Assembly: GCF_033100795.1 (NCBI RefSeq)
Contig: NZ_JAWLVI010000003.1
Coordinates: 124,001 to 188,000, forward strand
DNA from: Pseudothioclava sp033100795
GTDB lineage: Bacteria; Pseudomonadota; Alphaproteobacteria; Rhodobacterales; Rhodobacteraceae
DNA: 64,000 nucleotides
Direction of reading: 5' to 3'
Position numbers and translations under genes: made by a program. Positions within the stretch are counted from its first letter, which is position 1. The number at the start of each line of letters is the position of its first letter. This document shows positions 27,614 to 36,555 of this stretch, piece by piece. A model generated the notes under the pieces. It was not told where the DNA came from. It did not search any database and was given only the letters and a program-made list of their open reading frames with translations.

Positions 27614-28113
27614 CAGCGGCCTCGCAGCTTTTTCGACTTCTGCACCAGCATCTTGCGCCGTAGGGGCGACAGATGATCGAGATAGGTCTTGCCGTTCAGA
27701 TGGTCGATCTGGTGCTGCACCGAGGTCGCCCAAAGCCCGACAAAATCGCGCTCTTCCACCTCTCCCGCCTCGTTCAAAAACCGCACAGTCACAGCGCGTG
27801 GCCGCTCGATCGAGGCCCAGACACCGGGCAGGTTCGGCGAAGCCTCGTCATGTTTGCGCATCTGCACCGAGGCGTGCAACACCTCGGGGTTTGCCATCCG
27901 CACCGCCTGCCCGCGTTTGTCCGATGCATCCACCACGGCAAGGCGCATCGTGATCCCGATTTGCGGCGCGGCCAAGCCGACACCCGGCATTGCCTCCATC
28001 GTCTCGATCATATCATCCCAGATCATCCGCACGGTCTCGGTGATCTGCGCCACAGGATCGGCGGGCGTGTGCAGGCGACGGTCATCAAAGGGAATGAAAG
28101 GGCGGACCGACAT
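27613..28113 (-). CDS. peptide deformylase-like protein, catalytic residues changed
   Basis: 166 residues, full-length peptide deformylase fold. GVGLAAPQ (44-51) is intact, but the other two signature motifs are altered. Where active enzymes have EGCLS, the aligned stretch is EASPNLPG, so the metal-binding Cys is replaced by Ser92. The HExDH motif is HQIDH (134-138), so the catalytic Glu is Gln135. It is therefore probably not a normal deformylase. It lies between def and fmt and is translationally coupled to fmt, so it was kept in a conserved operon. A binding or regulatory role, or another metal or hydrolase activity, is possible but unproven. Confidence 0.85.
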   Translation of the reverse strand: MSVRPFIPFDDRRLHTPADPVAQITETVRMIWDDMIETMEAMPGVGLAAPQIGITMRLAVVDASDKRGQAVRMANPEVLHASVQMRKHDEASPNLPGVWASIERPRAVTVRFLNEAGEVEERDFVGLWATSVQHQIDHLNGKTYLDHLSPLRRKMLVQKSKKLRGR

Positions 28114-28118
28114 CAGGC

Positions 28119-28649
28119 TTACGCCTCCTTATCGCGCGCACGCTCGCGTTTGAGCTTTTCCATCTTGCGGGTAATCATCTTGCGCTTCATCGGGCCAAGA
28201 TAATCAATGAACAGCTTGCCGTTCAGGTGATCGTTCTCGTGCTGCGCGCAGGTGGCCCAAAGACCGTCGAACTGCTCTTCATGCAGTTGTCCATCAAGGC
28301 CCAGCCACTTCATCCGCACCTCTTTCGGGCGGGTGACTTCGGCGAATTGCTCGGGGATCGACAGGCAGCCTTCTTCGTAGACATTGGTCTCTTCGGAAAT
28401 CCACGAAACCTCGGGGTTGATAAGCACCATAGGATCGGGGGCAGCATCCTTTTCCTTGACGCAATCCATCACGAACAGGCGCTTGAGAACGCCGACCTGC
28501 GGCGCCGCCAGCCCGACACCGGGCGCGTCATACATGGTCGCAAGCATGTCATCCGCCAGCTTGCGGATGTCATCGGTTACTTCGGATACCGGCTCGCACA
28601 GCTTTTTCAGCCGCGGATCGGGATGGATAAGGATCGGTCGTAGGGTCAT
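28119..28649 (-). CDS. def: peptide deformylase
   Basis: 176 residues. Removes the formyl group from nascent proteins. All three motifs are intact: GVGLAAPQ (44-51), EEGCLS with metal Cys95, and HENDH with H137, catalytic E138 and H141. It starts at MTLRPILIHPDPRLKKL. It lies 5 bases upstream of the altered paralogue at 27613-28113, which is followed by fmt. It is the enzyme expected to do the housekeeping deformylation. Confidence 0.97.
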   Translation of the reverse strand: MTLRPILIHPDPRLKKLCEPVSEVTDDIRKLADDMLATMYDAPGVGLAAPQVGVLKRLFVMDCVKEKDAAPDPMVLINPEVSWISEETNVYEEGCLSIPEQFAEVTRPKEVRMKWLGLDGQLHEEQFDGLWATCAQHENDHLNGKLFIDYLGPMKRKMITRKMEKLKRERARDKEA

Positions 28650-28775
28650 TTTGCCCATGTAGGCGATCGGCTGCCCTCGCGCAATGCCCGAGCGATTGTC
28701 ACAAGGACAATTGGGGCTTTGCCAAACCGGCCCGATGCTGTTTGGATGCGGAAAAAGCAGAATAAAGGACGACCC

Positions 28776-29954
28776 ATGGGCCATTTTCCGAATTTCGACG
28801 AGCAGATCGACCGCGTCGGCACCCATTCCGCAAAATGGGACCAGATGGAGCCGATCTACGGCGTTTCGCCGCAAGACGGTATCTCGATGTGGGTGGCCGA
28901 TATGGATTTCCGCCCGCCTGCCGCCGTGCAAAACGCGGTCGAAGGCATGGCCGCGCATGGGGTCTATGGCTATTGGGGCGGCGAAGAGGACTACCGCGCC
29001 GCGATCAGCTGGTGGATGAAGGCGCGCCACAACTGGCAGGTTGCACCCGAGTGGATTTTCACCACGCACGGGCTGGTCAATGGCACGGCGCTTTGCGTGG
29101 ATACTTTCACCAAGGCGGGCGACGGCGTTGTGCTTATGACGCCCGTTTACCATGCCTTTGCCCGTGTGATCCGTGCGGCAGAGCGTAAGGTTGTCGAATG
29201 TCCGCTGGCGCTGGTGGATGGCCGCTACGAGATGGATTTCGACGCTTGGGATCAGCAGATGGACGGATCGGCCAAGATGCTGATCCTGTGCTCTCCGCAT
29301 AATCCGGGCGGGCGCGTCTGGACCAAGGCCGAGCTTGAGGGCGTCGCCGCGTTCTGTCAGCGGCACGGGCTGGTGCTCGTCTCGGATGAGATCCACCACG
29401 ATCTGGTGATGCCGGGGCAAAAGCACCTGCCCTTCCCCGTCGCCGTTCCCGATCAGCCGGTCATCATGATGTCCGCAACGACCAAGACCTTCAACATTGC
29501 AGGCACCCATTCGGGCAATGTGATCATCGCGGACGAGGGGCTGCGTGCGCGTTTTGCCACGCGGATGATGGCGCTAGGAATTTCGCCAAACTCGTTCGGG
29601 CTTGCGATGGCGACCGCCGCCTATAGCCCCGAGGGTGCCGAATGGGTCGATGCGCTGGTCGCCTATCTGGATGGCAACCGCAAGGTTTTCGACGCAGGTA
29701 TCGCCGCAATTCCGGGGCTGAAATCCATGCCGCTGGAGGCCACCTATCTGGCGTGGGTCGATTTCTCGGGCACCGGCATGTCGCGCGAGGAATTCACCGC
29801 ACGGGTCGAGAAAGAAGCGCAGATCGCCGCGAACCACGGGCCGACCTTCGGGCTTGGCGGCGAAAGCTTCCTGCGCTTCAACCTTGCGACACCGCGGGCG
29901 CGGGTCGAAGAGGCGGTCTCCCGCCTCCAGCGCGCATTCGCGGATTTGCAGTAA
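28776..29954 (+). CDS. PatB/MalY-type pyridoxal-phosphate C-S lyase
   Basis: 392 residues, fold-type I. Features of the MalY/PatB subfamily: PIYGVSPQDGISMWVADMDF near the N-terminus, GYWGGEEDYRAAISWW, NPGGRVW and SDEIHHDLVMPGQKH, with the PLP lysine in SATTKTFNIAGTHSG. Such enzymes cleave cystathionine or other cysteine conjugates (C-S beta-lyase) or act as aminotransferases. The start at 28776 has AGGA 6 bases upstream; the longer frame from 28719 lacks a ribosome site. Substrate unknown. Confidence 0.9.
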   Translation: MGHFPNFDEQIDRVGTHSAKWDQMEPIYGVSPQDGISMWVADMDFRPPAAVQNAVEGMAAHGVYGYWGGEEDYRAAISWWMKARHNWQVAPEWIFTTHGLVNGTALCVDTFTKAGDGVVLMTPVYHAFARVIRAAERKVVECPLALVDGRYEMDFDAWDQQMDGSAKMLILCSPHNPGGRVWTKAELEGVAAFCQRHGLVLVSDEIHHDLVMPGQKHLPFPVAVPDQPVIMMSATTKTFNIAGTHSGNVIIADEGLRARFATRMMALGISPNSFGLAMATAAYSPEGAEWVDALVAYLDGNRKVFDAGIAAIPGLKSMPLEATYLAWVDFSGTGMSREEFTARVEKEAQIAANHGPTFGLGGESFLRFNLATPRARVEEAVSRLQRAFADLQ

Positions 29955-29984
29955 TTCGGACGGGGGCTTCGGCCCCCTGCCCGC

Positions 29985-31421
29985 TTACTCGGCCCAGCCA
30001 GAGATCGACTTGACGTCGCAGAACTCCTCGATCCCCCAGTGACCGCCTTCACGCGCGCGGCCCGAGGCGCCAACGCCGCCGAAAGGCGCGCCAGCTCCGC
30101 GGCTTTCGCCGTTCATCTCGACCATGCCTGAACGCAATGCGCGAGCCAGACGATTGCGCCGCGCACCGTCCTGCGACTGGACGTAATTCGTCAAGCCATA
30201 GGGCGTATCATTGGCCAGCGCGATCGCCTCTTCTTCGGTGTCAAAGGGCATGATCGACAGCACAGGCCCGAAAATCTCTTCGCGGATCACCGTCATATCG
30301 GGCGTGCAATCGGCAAAGACCGTCGGGCGCACATAATAGCCGCGGTTCAGCCCCTCGGGCCGCCCCGGACCGCCCGCCAGAAGTCGCGCACCCTCACTGA
30401 TGCCGGCCTCGATAAGCCCCTGAATTTTATCGTATTGCGCCTTGTTAATGACCGGCCCGATATGCTTGCCATGCTCGCGCGGGTTGCCCACGCGGGTTTT
30501 CTCGGCTTCGACCTGTGCGATTTGCAGCGCGGTCTCGTAATAGCTGCGCTCGACCAGCATCCGCGTCGGTGCGTTACAGCTTTGCCCCGAGTTCTGGAAG
30601 CAATGCCGCACACCGCGCGCGACCGCCTTGTCATCCGCATCGGCAAACACAAGGTTCGCGCCCTTGCCGCCCAGTTCAAGACAGACGCGCTTGAGCGTCT
30701 CCGCTGCCGCCTTCGAGATCGCCTTGCCCGCGCGGGTCGAGCCGGTAAACGAGATCATCTCGACATCAGGGTGCGCCGATAGCTGCGAGCCAACCCCCAC
30801 ACCATCGCCATTCACAAGGTTGAACACACCCGCCGGAACGCCCGCCTCATGCAGCATTTCCGCGAACAGCAGCGAGGATAGCGGTGCCTCTTCCGAGGGT
30901 TTAAGCACCATCGTGCAACCCGCGATCAGCGCCGGAACAACCTTCAGCGTGACCTGATTCATCGGCCAGTTCCACGGCGTAATCAGTCCGACAACGCCCA
31001 CCGGCTCCAGCGCGATCATCGCGCCCTTGGTGCCATCCCCAAGCGGGCGAACCCAGTCGATCTCTTTCGCGGCGGTGATGAAATTCGCGATGTGCCACGC
31101 CCCCGCGCCCACCTGATTGGCCGCCGCCAGATCAATCGGCGCGCCCATCTCAAGGCTCATCGCTTCGGCCATCTCCTGCGCACGGGCCTGATAAATATCG
31201 AGAATTTTCTCGACATAGGCCAGACGTTCAGCCGGCGGCGTTGCCTTCCAGCCGGGCAAGGCGCGCTTCGCAGCTGCCACCGCCGCATTGGTGTCTGCCT
31301 CGGAGCCAAGGCTGATCACCGCGCAAGCGTCTTCGGTCGAAGGGTCGATGACACTGTGATCGCGCGTGATTGCAGGCGCAACCCATGCCCCGTCGATATA
31401 GAACTCGCGTTTCTCGATCAT
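29985..31421 (-). CDS. NAD(P)-dependent aldehyde dehydrogenase
   Basis: 478 residues, aldehyde dehydrogenase superfamily. The catalytic Cys lies in NSGQSCNAPTR and the general base Glu in LELGGKGANLVF; the NAD site motif GSTRAGKAI follows PWNWPMNQVTLKV. The start at 31421 has GGAGG 5 bases upstream, which excludes an in-frame upstream extension. The substrate cannot be given from sequence. The gene is divergent from the peroxiredoxin gene and convergent with the C-S lyase gene. Confidence 0.93.
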   Translation of the reverse strand: MIEKREFYIDGAWVAPAITRDHSVIDPSTEDACAVISLGSEADTNAAVAAAKRALPGWKATPPAERLAYVEKILDIYQARAQEMAEAMSLEMGAPIDLAAANQVGAGAWHIANFITAAKEIDWVRPLGDGTKGAMIALEPVGVVGLITPWNWPMNQVTLKVVPALIAGCTMVLKPSEEAPLSSLLFAEMLHEAGVPAGVFNLVNGDGVGVGSQLSAHPDVEMISFTGSTRAGKAISKAAAETLKRVCLELGGKGANLVFADADDKAVARGVRHCFQNSGQSCNAPTRMLVERSYYETALQIAQVEAEKTRVGNPREHGKHIGPVINKAQYDKIQGLIEAGISEGARLLAGGPGRPEGLNRGYYVRPTVFADCTPDMTVIREEIFGPVLSIMPFDTEEEAIALANDTPYGLTNYVQSQDGARRNRLARALRSGMVEMNGESRGAGAPFGGVGASGRAREGGHWGIEEFCDVKSISGWAE

Positions 31422-31575
31422 TGCAGCCTCCGTGTGCGCCGTTTCCTGCAACAAGGTGACACCACCGCCCCACAGACGCAAGCTCCCGCACAAGCATGTG
31501 ACGCGTCGGCAATCCCCCTGTTGAAAACGCCCGCGCCCCCCTATATCCATCTAGAACCATTACAGGAGGGAGCCT

Positions 31576-32229
31576 ATGGGCCTGCGCATTAACGACATCG
31601 TTCCGAATTTCACCGCCCAGACCGATCAGGGCGAGATCAGCTTCCACGACTGGATCGGCGATAGCTGGGCTATCCTGTTCTCGCATCCGAAAGATTTCAC
31701 CCCCGTCTGCACGACCGAGTTCGGCGCCGTGGCGCAGCTTGCGGCCGAATGGGCCAAGCGCAACACCAAGGTCATCGGCGTTTCGGTCGATGGCGTGGAA
31801 GAGCACAAGGGCTGGAAGGGCGACATCGAAAGCTTTGCCGGCACCACCGCAGGTTTCCCGATCATCGCGGATACCGATCTGGCCGTTTCCAAAGCCTTCG
31901 ACATGCTGCCCGCCGAGGCCTATCTGCCCGAAGGCCGCACCCCCGCGAATACCGCGACGGTGCGCTCGGTCTTTATCATCTCGCCCGACAAGAAGCTGCA
32001 ACTGACGATGACCTATCCGATGTCGGTCGGTCGCAACTTCGCCGAGGTGCTGCGCGCGCTGGACGGCCTGCAAAAGACCTTTGGCGTGCCGCTGGCCACC
32101 CCGGCCAACTGGGTCGCAGGCCAGGACGTGATCGCCGCGCTGTCGCTTGATGACGCAGCCGCCGAGGCGAAATACGGCGCGCTGGATAAAAAGCTGCCCT
32201 ATCTGCGCTTCGTCAAAGATCCGGCCTGA
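31576..32229 (+). CDS. 1-Cys peroxiredoxin (Prx6 family)
   Basis: 217 residues. The peroxidatic Cys is Cys45 (DFTPVCTTE), the Prx6/AhpC-TSA motif. There is a long C-terminal domain (about 160-217) of the 1-Cys type and no obvious resolving Cys. It reduces peroxides and alkyl hydroperoxides. CAGGAGGGA lies just upstream of the ATG. A 12-bp terminator follows. Confidence 0.95.
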   Translation: MGLRINDIVPNFTAQTDQGEISFHDWIGDSWAILFSHPKDFTPVCTTEFGAVAQLAAEWAKRNTKVIGVSVDGVEEHKGWKGDIESFAGTTAGFPIIADTDLAVSKAFDMLPAEAYLPEGRTPANTATVRSVFIISPDKKLQLTMTYPMSVGRNFAEVLRALDGLQKTFGVPLATPANWVAGQDVIAALSLDDAAAEAKYGALDKKLPYLRFVKDPA

Positions 32230-32248
32230 TCGCCTGATACAGTCCTCG

Positions 32249-32275
32249 AACGGCCTCGCAATCTGCGGGGCCGTT
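32249..32275 (+). terminator. intrinsic terminator after the peroxiredoxin gene
   Basis: A 12-bp stem from aacggcctcgca to tgcggggccgtt with a 3-base loop, followed by TTCGTTTTCC. Confidence 0.88.
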
Positions 32276-32420
32276 TTCGTTTTCCTTCCGGTAACGAGCC
32301 ATGCGATTTCTGCATCGCGGCAATATCGCAACGGCATTTGTGCAAACGCAGCATTTGCCCCATGTTAGCGCCATCAGCCAAGGGAATGGGCCCAAGGCTG
32401 GATCGTAAGGAGAGGCTCAA

Positions 32421-32639
32421 ATGGCACTCGCACATGGACTGCACGCACCGAAACACTTCAACCTGCTCGACGCTGTCGCGCATCTGGCCGCAGTGATCGA
32501 AGAAAAGCGCGAGCGTTATTCTGTGTATCGTCAGACCCTTGCCGAGCTTGACGCGATGAGCGACCGCGATCTGTCCGACATCGGCATCGCACGCGTTTCG
32601 ATCCGAGACATCGCGCGGCAGGCGGCATACGGTAAATAA
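32421..32639 (+). CDS. DUF1127 small protein
   Basis: 72 residues. The C-terminal half matches DUF1127 (YRQTLAELDAMSDRDLSDIGIARVSIRDIARQAAYGK), a short Arg-containing helical pair widespread in alphaproteobacteria. Related small proteins in other alphaproteobacteria act in phosphate and RNA-associated regulation; for this one the role is unknown. AAGGAGA precedes the ATG, and a stem-loop terminator follows 30 bases after the stop. It is monocistronic. Confidence 0.88.
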   Translation: MALAHGLHAPKHFNLLDAVAHLAAVIEEKRERYSVYRQTLAELDAMSDRDLSDIGIARVSIRDIARQAAYGK

Positions 32640-32669
32640 TCCGCTTGGCGGAACTGCGATAGCGAAGGC

Positions 32670-32697
32670 GGGCCCGGCGGAAGCATGGGCCCTTTTT
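32670..32697 (+). terminator. intrinsic terminator after the DUF1127 gene
   Basis: A gggccc/gggccc 6-bp stem with an 11-base loop, followed by five T (32693-32697). Confidence 0.8.
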
Positions 32698-32708
32698 CGT
32701 GTCTGGCG

Positions 32709-33050
32709 TTATTCTGCTGGGCGGTAGACGTGGCCCGCCTTTGTGCCCCGCTCCCCATCAAAGCGGTAGCCATCACCATCGCGCAGAATTGCGATGCAAT
32801 CCTCTTGCCCGAGCGGCTCACCATCCAGCGTCAGGCTGCGGCAATAGAAACCGTCCTCGATATGCCACGCGCCGCCCATGACCTTACCGTGAAAATCGCC
32901 GCTGATCGTGCCATCCGCATGAATGGTTGCCGTCACCGCGCCGGTTCCAAGCTGGCGATCCAGAATTTCGGCCAACAGGTCTTCGGTCGTCTCGGCCCCT
33001 GCGGGCAAAGCAAACCCCGCACATAACATCGCCGCAGCAAAACGTTTCAT
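32709..33050 (-). CDS. hypothetical periplasmic protein
   Basis: 113 residues. A signal peptide is clear (MKRFAAAMLCAGFALPAGAE). The mature 93 residues look like a small beta-rich domain with GGAWHIEDGFYCRSLTLDGEPLGQEDC (two cysteines that can pair) and a C-terminal HVYRPAE. No named domain is recognised. It is monocistronic on the minus strand, between the DUF1127 gene and the terminator of pnp. Function unknown. Confidence 0.7.
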   Translation of the reverse strand: MKRFAAAMLCAGFALPAGAETTEDLLAEILDRQLGTGAVTATIHADGTISGDFHGKVMGGAWHIEDGFYCRSLTLDGEPLGQEDCIAILRDGDGYRFDGERGTKAGHVYRPAE

Positions 33051-33107
33051 CTGGTCCTCCTATGGTCGGTCACAAGATGCCCGATCGCGCGGCAGGCGCA
33101 ACAAAAA

Positions 33108-33131
33108 AGCCCCGAGGTTTCCCCCGGGGCT
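33108..33131 (-). terminator. intrinsic terminator after pnp
   Basis: On the minus strand, the agccccg/cggggct stem (extended by two more pairs) is followed by six T (33103-33108). It lies 20 bases downstream of the pnp stop. Confidence 0.88.
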
Positions 33132-33153
33132 TCTGATTTCAACGATGGGCCGA

Positions 33154-35298
33154 TTACTCGGCTTTCTCGTCTTTTTTCTCGGGCGCGATTTCTTCGCCGG
33201 TCTCTTGGTCGACCATCTTCATGCCAAGGCGCACCTTGCCGCGATCGTCAAAGCCCAGAAGCTTGACCTTCACTTCCTGACCTTCCTTGAGCAGATCGCT
33301 CGGGTGGTTCAGGCGCTTGTTGGCGATCTGGCTGACGTGCACGAGGCCGTCACGCTTGCCGAAGAAGTTCACGAAGGCGCCGAAATCGACGAGCTTCACG
33401 ACCTTGCCGGTGTAAACCTTGCCTTCTTCCGGCTCGGCCACGATCGAATAGATCATGTCATAGGCTTTCTGGATCGAGTCGGCATTGGCCGATGCGATCT
33501 TGATGACGCCGTCATCGTTGATGTCGACCTTGGCACCCGAAACCTCGACGATCTCGCGGATCACCTTGCCGCCCGAGCCGATCACTTCACGGATCTTGTC
33601 GGTCGGAATGGTCATCGTTTCGATGCGCGGCGCGTGGGCCGAGAACTCGGTGCGGCCTTCGGCCAGCGCTTTGTTCATCTCACCAAGGATGTGCATCCGG
33701 CCTGCTTTGGCCTGAGCCAGAGCCTGCTCCATGATCTCGGGCGTAATGCCTGCGACCTTGATGTCCATCTGCAGCGAGGTGATGCCTTCCGACGTGCCCG
33801 CGACCTTGAAGTCCATGTCGCCAAGGTGATCTTCGTCACCAAGGATGTCGGTGAGAACGGCGTAACGGCCGTCTTCTTCAAGGATCAGGCCCATCGCAAC
33901 GCCAGCCACCGGAGCTTTCAGCGGAACGCCCGCATCCATCATCGAGAGCGAGCCACCGCAGACCGACGCCATCGAGGACGAGCCGTTCGATTCCGTGATC
34001 TCGGACACAAGGCGGATCGTGTAGGGGAAGTCGGTCGCAGCCGGCAGAACCGCCTGAAGCGCACGCCATGCCAGTTTGCCGTGGCCGATTTCACGGCGCC
34101 CCGGCGAGCCAACGCGGCCAACTTCACCAACCGAATAGGGCGGGAAGTTGTAGTGCAGCAGGAAGTTCGAACGCGAGTTGCCATGCAGCGCGTCGATGAT
34201 CTGCTCATCATCGCCGGTGCCGAGCGTCGTCACGACCAGCGCCTGCGTCTCTCCGCGGGTGAACAGGGCCGAACCGTGGGTGCGCGGCAGAAGGCCGACT
34301 TCCGAAACGATCGGACGCACGGTTTCCTTGTCACGGCCATCAATACGGTCGCCGCCGTTGATGATGTCACCGCGCAGGATGCTCGATTCAAGCTTCTTGA
34401 TCGCCGAGCCGAGGTTCGCATCAGCCAGATCTTCTTCCGACAGCTTGCCTTTGATCGCCTCGACAGCAGCCGAGATCGCGTTCGAGCGTTCCTGCTTGTC
34501 TTTCAGGGCGAAAGCGGCGCGCATTTCGGTCTCGCCAGCGGCTTTCACCTTGGCGTAAAGCTCGCTGTAATCGGGAGCCACGAAATCGAAAGGCTCTTTC
34601 GCAGCGGCTTCTGCGAGGTCGATGATCAGGTCGATCACCGGCTGCATCGCTTCGTGGCCGAACTTCACAGCGCCCAGCATTTCGGCTTCGGACAGCTCGT
34701 AAGCTTCGGATTCCACCATCATCACGGCGTCTTTGGTGCCAGCGACAACCAGATCGAGGCGCTGCTCGGGGTTCTCGCGCAGCTTCTGCATGTCGTCAAC
34801 TTCGGGGTTGAGGACATATTCGCCATCCGAGAAGCCGACGCGCGCCGCACCGATCGGGCCCATGAACGGCACGCCCGAAATGGTCAGCGCAGCCGAGGCC
34901 GCGATCATCGCCACGATGTCAGGCTCGTTCACCAGATCGTGCGAGAGCACGGTGCACATCACCAGAACTTCGTTCTTGAAGCCCGGGACGAAGAGCGGAC
35001 GGCACGGGCGGTCGATCAGACGCGCGGTCAGCGTCTCTTTTTCCGACGGGCGCGCCTCGCGCTTGAAGAAGCCGCCCGGAACTTTACCGGCGGCATAGTA
35101 TTTCTCTTGGTAGTGAACCGTCAGCGGGAAGAAATCCTGCCCCGGTTTCGCGGCTTTCGCGAAGGTCACGTTTGCCATGACCGAGGTTTCACCAAGCGTG
35201 GCAATCACGGTGCCGTCAGCCTGACGGGCAACCTTGCCGGTTTCCAGCGTCAGCGTCTCTTCGCCCCACTGGATTGATTTTTTAGTCACGTTGAACAT
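33154..35298 (-). CDS. pnp: polyribonucleotide nucleotidyltransferase (PNPase)
   Basis: 714 residues. A 3'-5' phosphorolytic RNase of the degradosome, two RNase PH domains (about 10-130 and 320-540) followed by KH and S1 domains (the KH GSGGKVIREIVE motif near 565, and S1 with KVVKLVDFGAFVNFFG near 630). The C-terminus is acidic (EIAPEKKDEKAE). It ends at an intrinsic terminator. Upstream one would expect rpsO, as in most bacteria, but that space holds an IS66 remnant. The 344 bases before the start are described separately. Confidence 0.97.
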   Translation of the reverse strand: MFNVTKKSIQWGEETLTLETGKVARQADGTVIATLGETSVMANVTFAKAAKPGQDFFPLTVHYQEKYYAAGKVPGGFFKREARPSEKETLTARLIDRPCRPLFVPGFKNEVLVMCTVLSHDLVNEPDIVAMIAASAALTISGVPFMGPIGAARVGFSDGEYVLNPEVDDMQKLRENPEQRLDLVVAGTKDAVMMVESEAYELSEAEMLGAVKFGHEAMQPVIDLIIDLAEAAAKEPFDFVAPDYSELYAKVKAAGETEMRAAFALKDKQERSNAISAAVEAIKGKLSEEDLADANLGSAIKKLESSILRGDIINGGDRIDGRDKETVRPIVSEVGLLPRTHGSALFTRGETQALVVTTLGTGDDEQIIDALHGNSRSNFLLHYNFPPYSVGEVGRVGSPGRREIGHGKLAWRALQAVLPAATDFPYTIRLVSEITESNGSSSMASVCGGSLSMMDAGVPLKAPVAGVAMGLILEEDGRYAVLTDILGDEDHLGDMDFKVAGTSEGITSLQMDIKVAGITPEIMEQALAQAKAGRMHILGEMNKALAEGRTEFSAHAPRIETMTIPTDKIREVIGSGGKVIREIVEVSGAKVDINDDGVIKIASANADSIQKAYDMIYSIVAEPEEGKVYTGKVVKLVDFGAFVNFFGKRDGLVHVSQIANKRLNHPSDLLKEGQEVKVKLLGFDDRGKVRLGMKMVDQETGEEIAPEKKDEKAE

Positions 35299-35642
35299 CA
35301 GCGTATCCTATCTGGAAGCACTCCGGGCCCTCCCGGTCTTCCGTTTGCGTGGCGGCCCCATTGCCGCCGCCCCTATCCTTTGCATGTGCCCGGGGCTAGG
35401 CGTCACGTCGCAGATGCGCTGGCCCATACACGAAAACACCCCCTTTGGAAAGTGGGCACGGGGTCGTGCGCCCCTTTATTCATCAGGCTTGCGGCGCGCA
35501 TCCCCCGCCCGCGCGGCATCGGCGCGCAACCCCTTGTTTTGCGACCTTTCCAGCAGGTGCGAAAATCTGGCGATAGTAGCGAAAACTATCCGCCCACCGA
35601 CGATAGTCTCTTCGCGACGACCGCTCTGGTTATGACCGCTGG
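35299..35642. other. non-coding region upstream of pnp
   Basis: 344 bases without a convincing gene. It contains a GC-rich imperfect hairpin near 35453-35473 (gggcacg...cgtgcgccc followed by CTTTATT) and no rpsO sequence. It must carry the pnp promoter and leader. Its right end is the beginning of the IS66 tnpB open frame on the minus strand. Confidence 0.5.
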
Positions 35643-35975
35643 CTACGCTGCGGCAGAAGTTTCGATTTCGGGTTCGGCTGTTATGTCGGTTACGAGCTGC
35701 GCCGCAGAGATCGCAACAGACGCGCCCTCCCGGCTCACGGGCCAGATGAACTTCCCCGCTTCAAGCCGCATCAAATACAGGGACAGTCCGACCCCGTCAT
35801 GCCAGAGCAGTTTCACCAGATCGCCCTTGCGCCCCCGAAAGCAGAAGATTTCTCCTGCATGCGGGGCGCGGCCAAGACCCTGCCGCACGGTCAGCGCCAA
35901 GGTGGTCATGCCCCACCGCACATCCGTCACGCCCCCTGCAATCCACACCTTCGTGCCCGCCGGAAACGCAATCAT
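35643..35975 (-). mobile_element. IS66-type TnpB (Orf2) reading frame, relict
   Basis: 110 residues, typical IS66 family Orf2: MIAFPAGTKVWIAGGVTDVRWGM, GRAPHAGEIFCFRGRKGDLVKLLWHDGVGLSLYLMRLE and GKFIWPVSREG. The last 10 residues (AEPEIETSAAA) diverge from the family. The frame overlaps the stop of a TnpA fragment by ATGA, the native IS66 coupling. The large TnpC transposase is absent, so this is a relict element without the means to move. Confidence 0.85.
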
Positions 35976-36061
35976 GACCGCACCATCAAACCGTTCAGCA
36001 GATGTGCCGCAGCTGCCATGTCAAACCCGGACGGGACCGTCACACGGCACCGCACCCCCAT
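35972..36061 (-). pseudogene. IS66 TnpA (Orf1) C-terminal fragment
   Basis: The last 29 codons of an IS66 TnpA-like protein, reading MGVRCRVTVPSGFDMAAAAH then the typical hydrophobic end LLNGLMVRS and a stop. The frame is closed by a TAA a few codons further upstream. The stop TGA overlaps the tnpB start. The N-terminal part of TnpA is lost. Confidence 0.7.
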
Positions 36062-36365
36062 CCCAACAGCAGCCAGACGGCCTTCCGCGCAGACTTATCT
36101 TGGGAGTGAAACTCAAACCTATACACTCAAACAAGAATTAATGGGTGTGCTGCCTGATTTTGGCGGGTATTCCCCCTCCGTTCCCAACCAATAATACAGG
36201 GCGTTGGACCTGCTTTGCCTAGCAAATATTCGTTGTAGGCCGCTTTGTCCTTCCGGCCAGCACACCAACCATTCGGGACACTGTGCCGAACTCCGGCACA
36301 AAGACAAAAATTAGTTTTTCAGGAGGTCTTGCAAAGCCCTTATTTTACAGATACCTCCCGGCCTT
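36062..36365. other. lower-GC flank of the tRNA-Ser gene
   Basis: About 304 bases with no supported gene. GC is lower than in the surrounding backbone. A 62-codon minus-strand frame (36119-36307) has no recognisable family and no ribosome site. This stretch lies between the IS66 relict and the tRNA, and may be the edge of a decayed insertion. Confidence 0.4.
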
Positions 36366-36455
36366 GGAGACGTGGCCGAGTGGTCGAAGGCGCTCCCCTG
36401 CTAAGGGAGTAGGCCCGGAAGGGTCTCGAGGGTTCGAATCCCTTCGTCTCCGCCA
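36366..36455 (+). tRNA. tRNA-Ser (anticodon GCT)
   Basis: 90 bases including CCA. Acceptor GGAGACG pairs with CGTCTCC. The anticodon loop ctgctaa lies between ctccc and gggag, anticodon GCT. The long variable arm taggcccggaagggtctc marks a class II tRNA. Confidence 0.96.
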
Positions 36456-36555
36456 CCACACATTGATTTTATTGAAGAAATTGGCGATCAGCCAATCCTA
36501 CCCATGAACTACCCATGCGATTTTCAGGGTAAGATGTGCGGCGAGAGGTGATAAA

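Noticed and set aside
27613..27733. A longer fmt protein starting at 27733
   Set aside because: The extension MGDLGAAPDRPSERQD lies inside the deformylase-like gene and does not match Fmt. The family start MRVIFMGTPDFSVPVL begins at 27613.
36119..36307. A 62-codon minus-strand frame between the IS66 relict and tRNA-Ser
   Set aside because: No ribosome site, no recognised family and no conserved neighbour. It could be a relict but cannot be supported.
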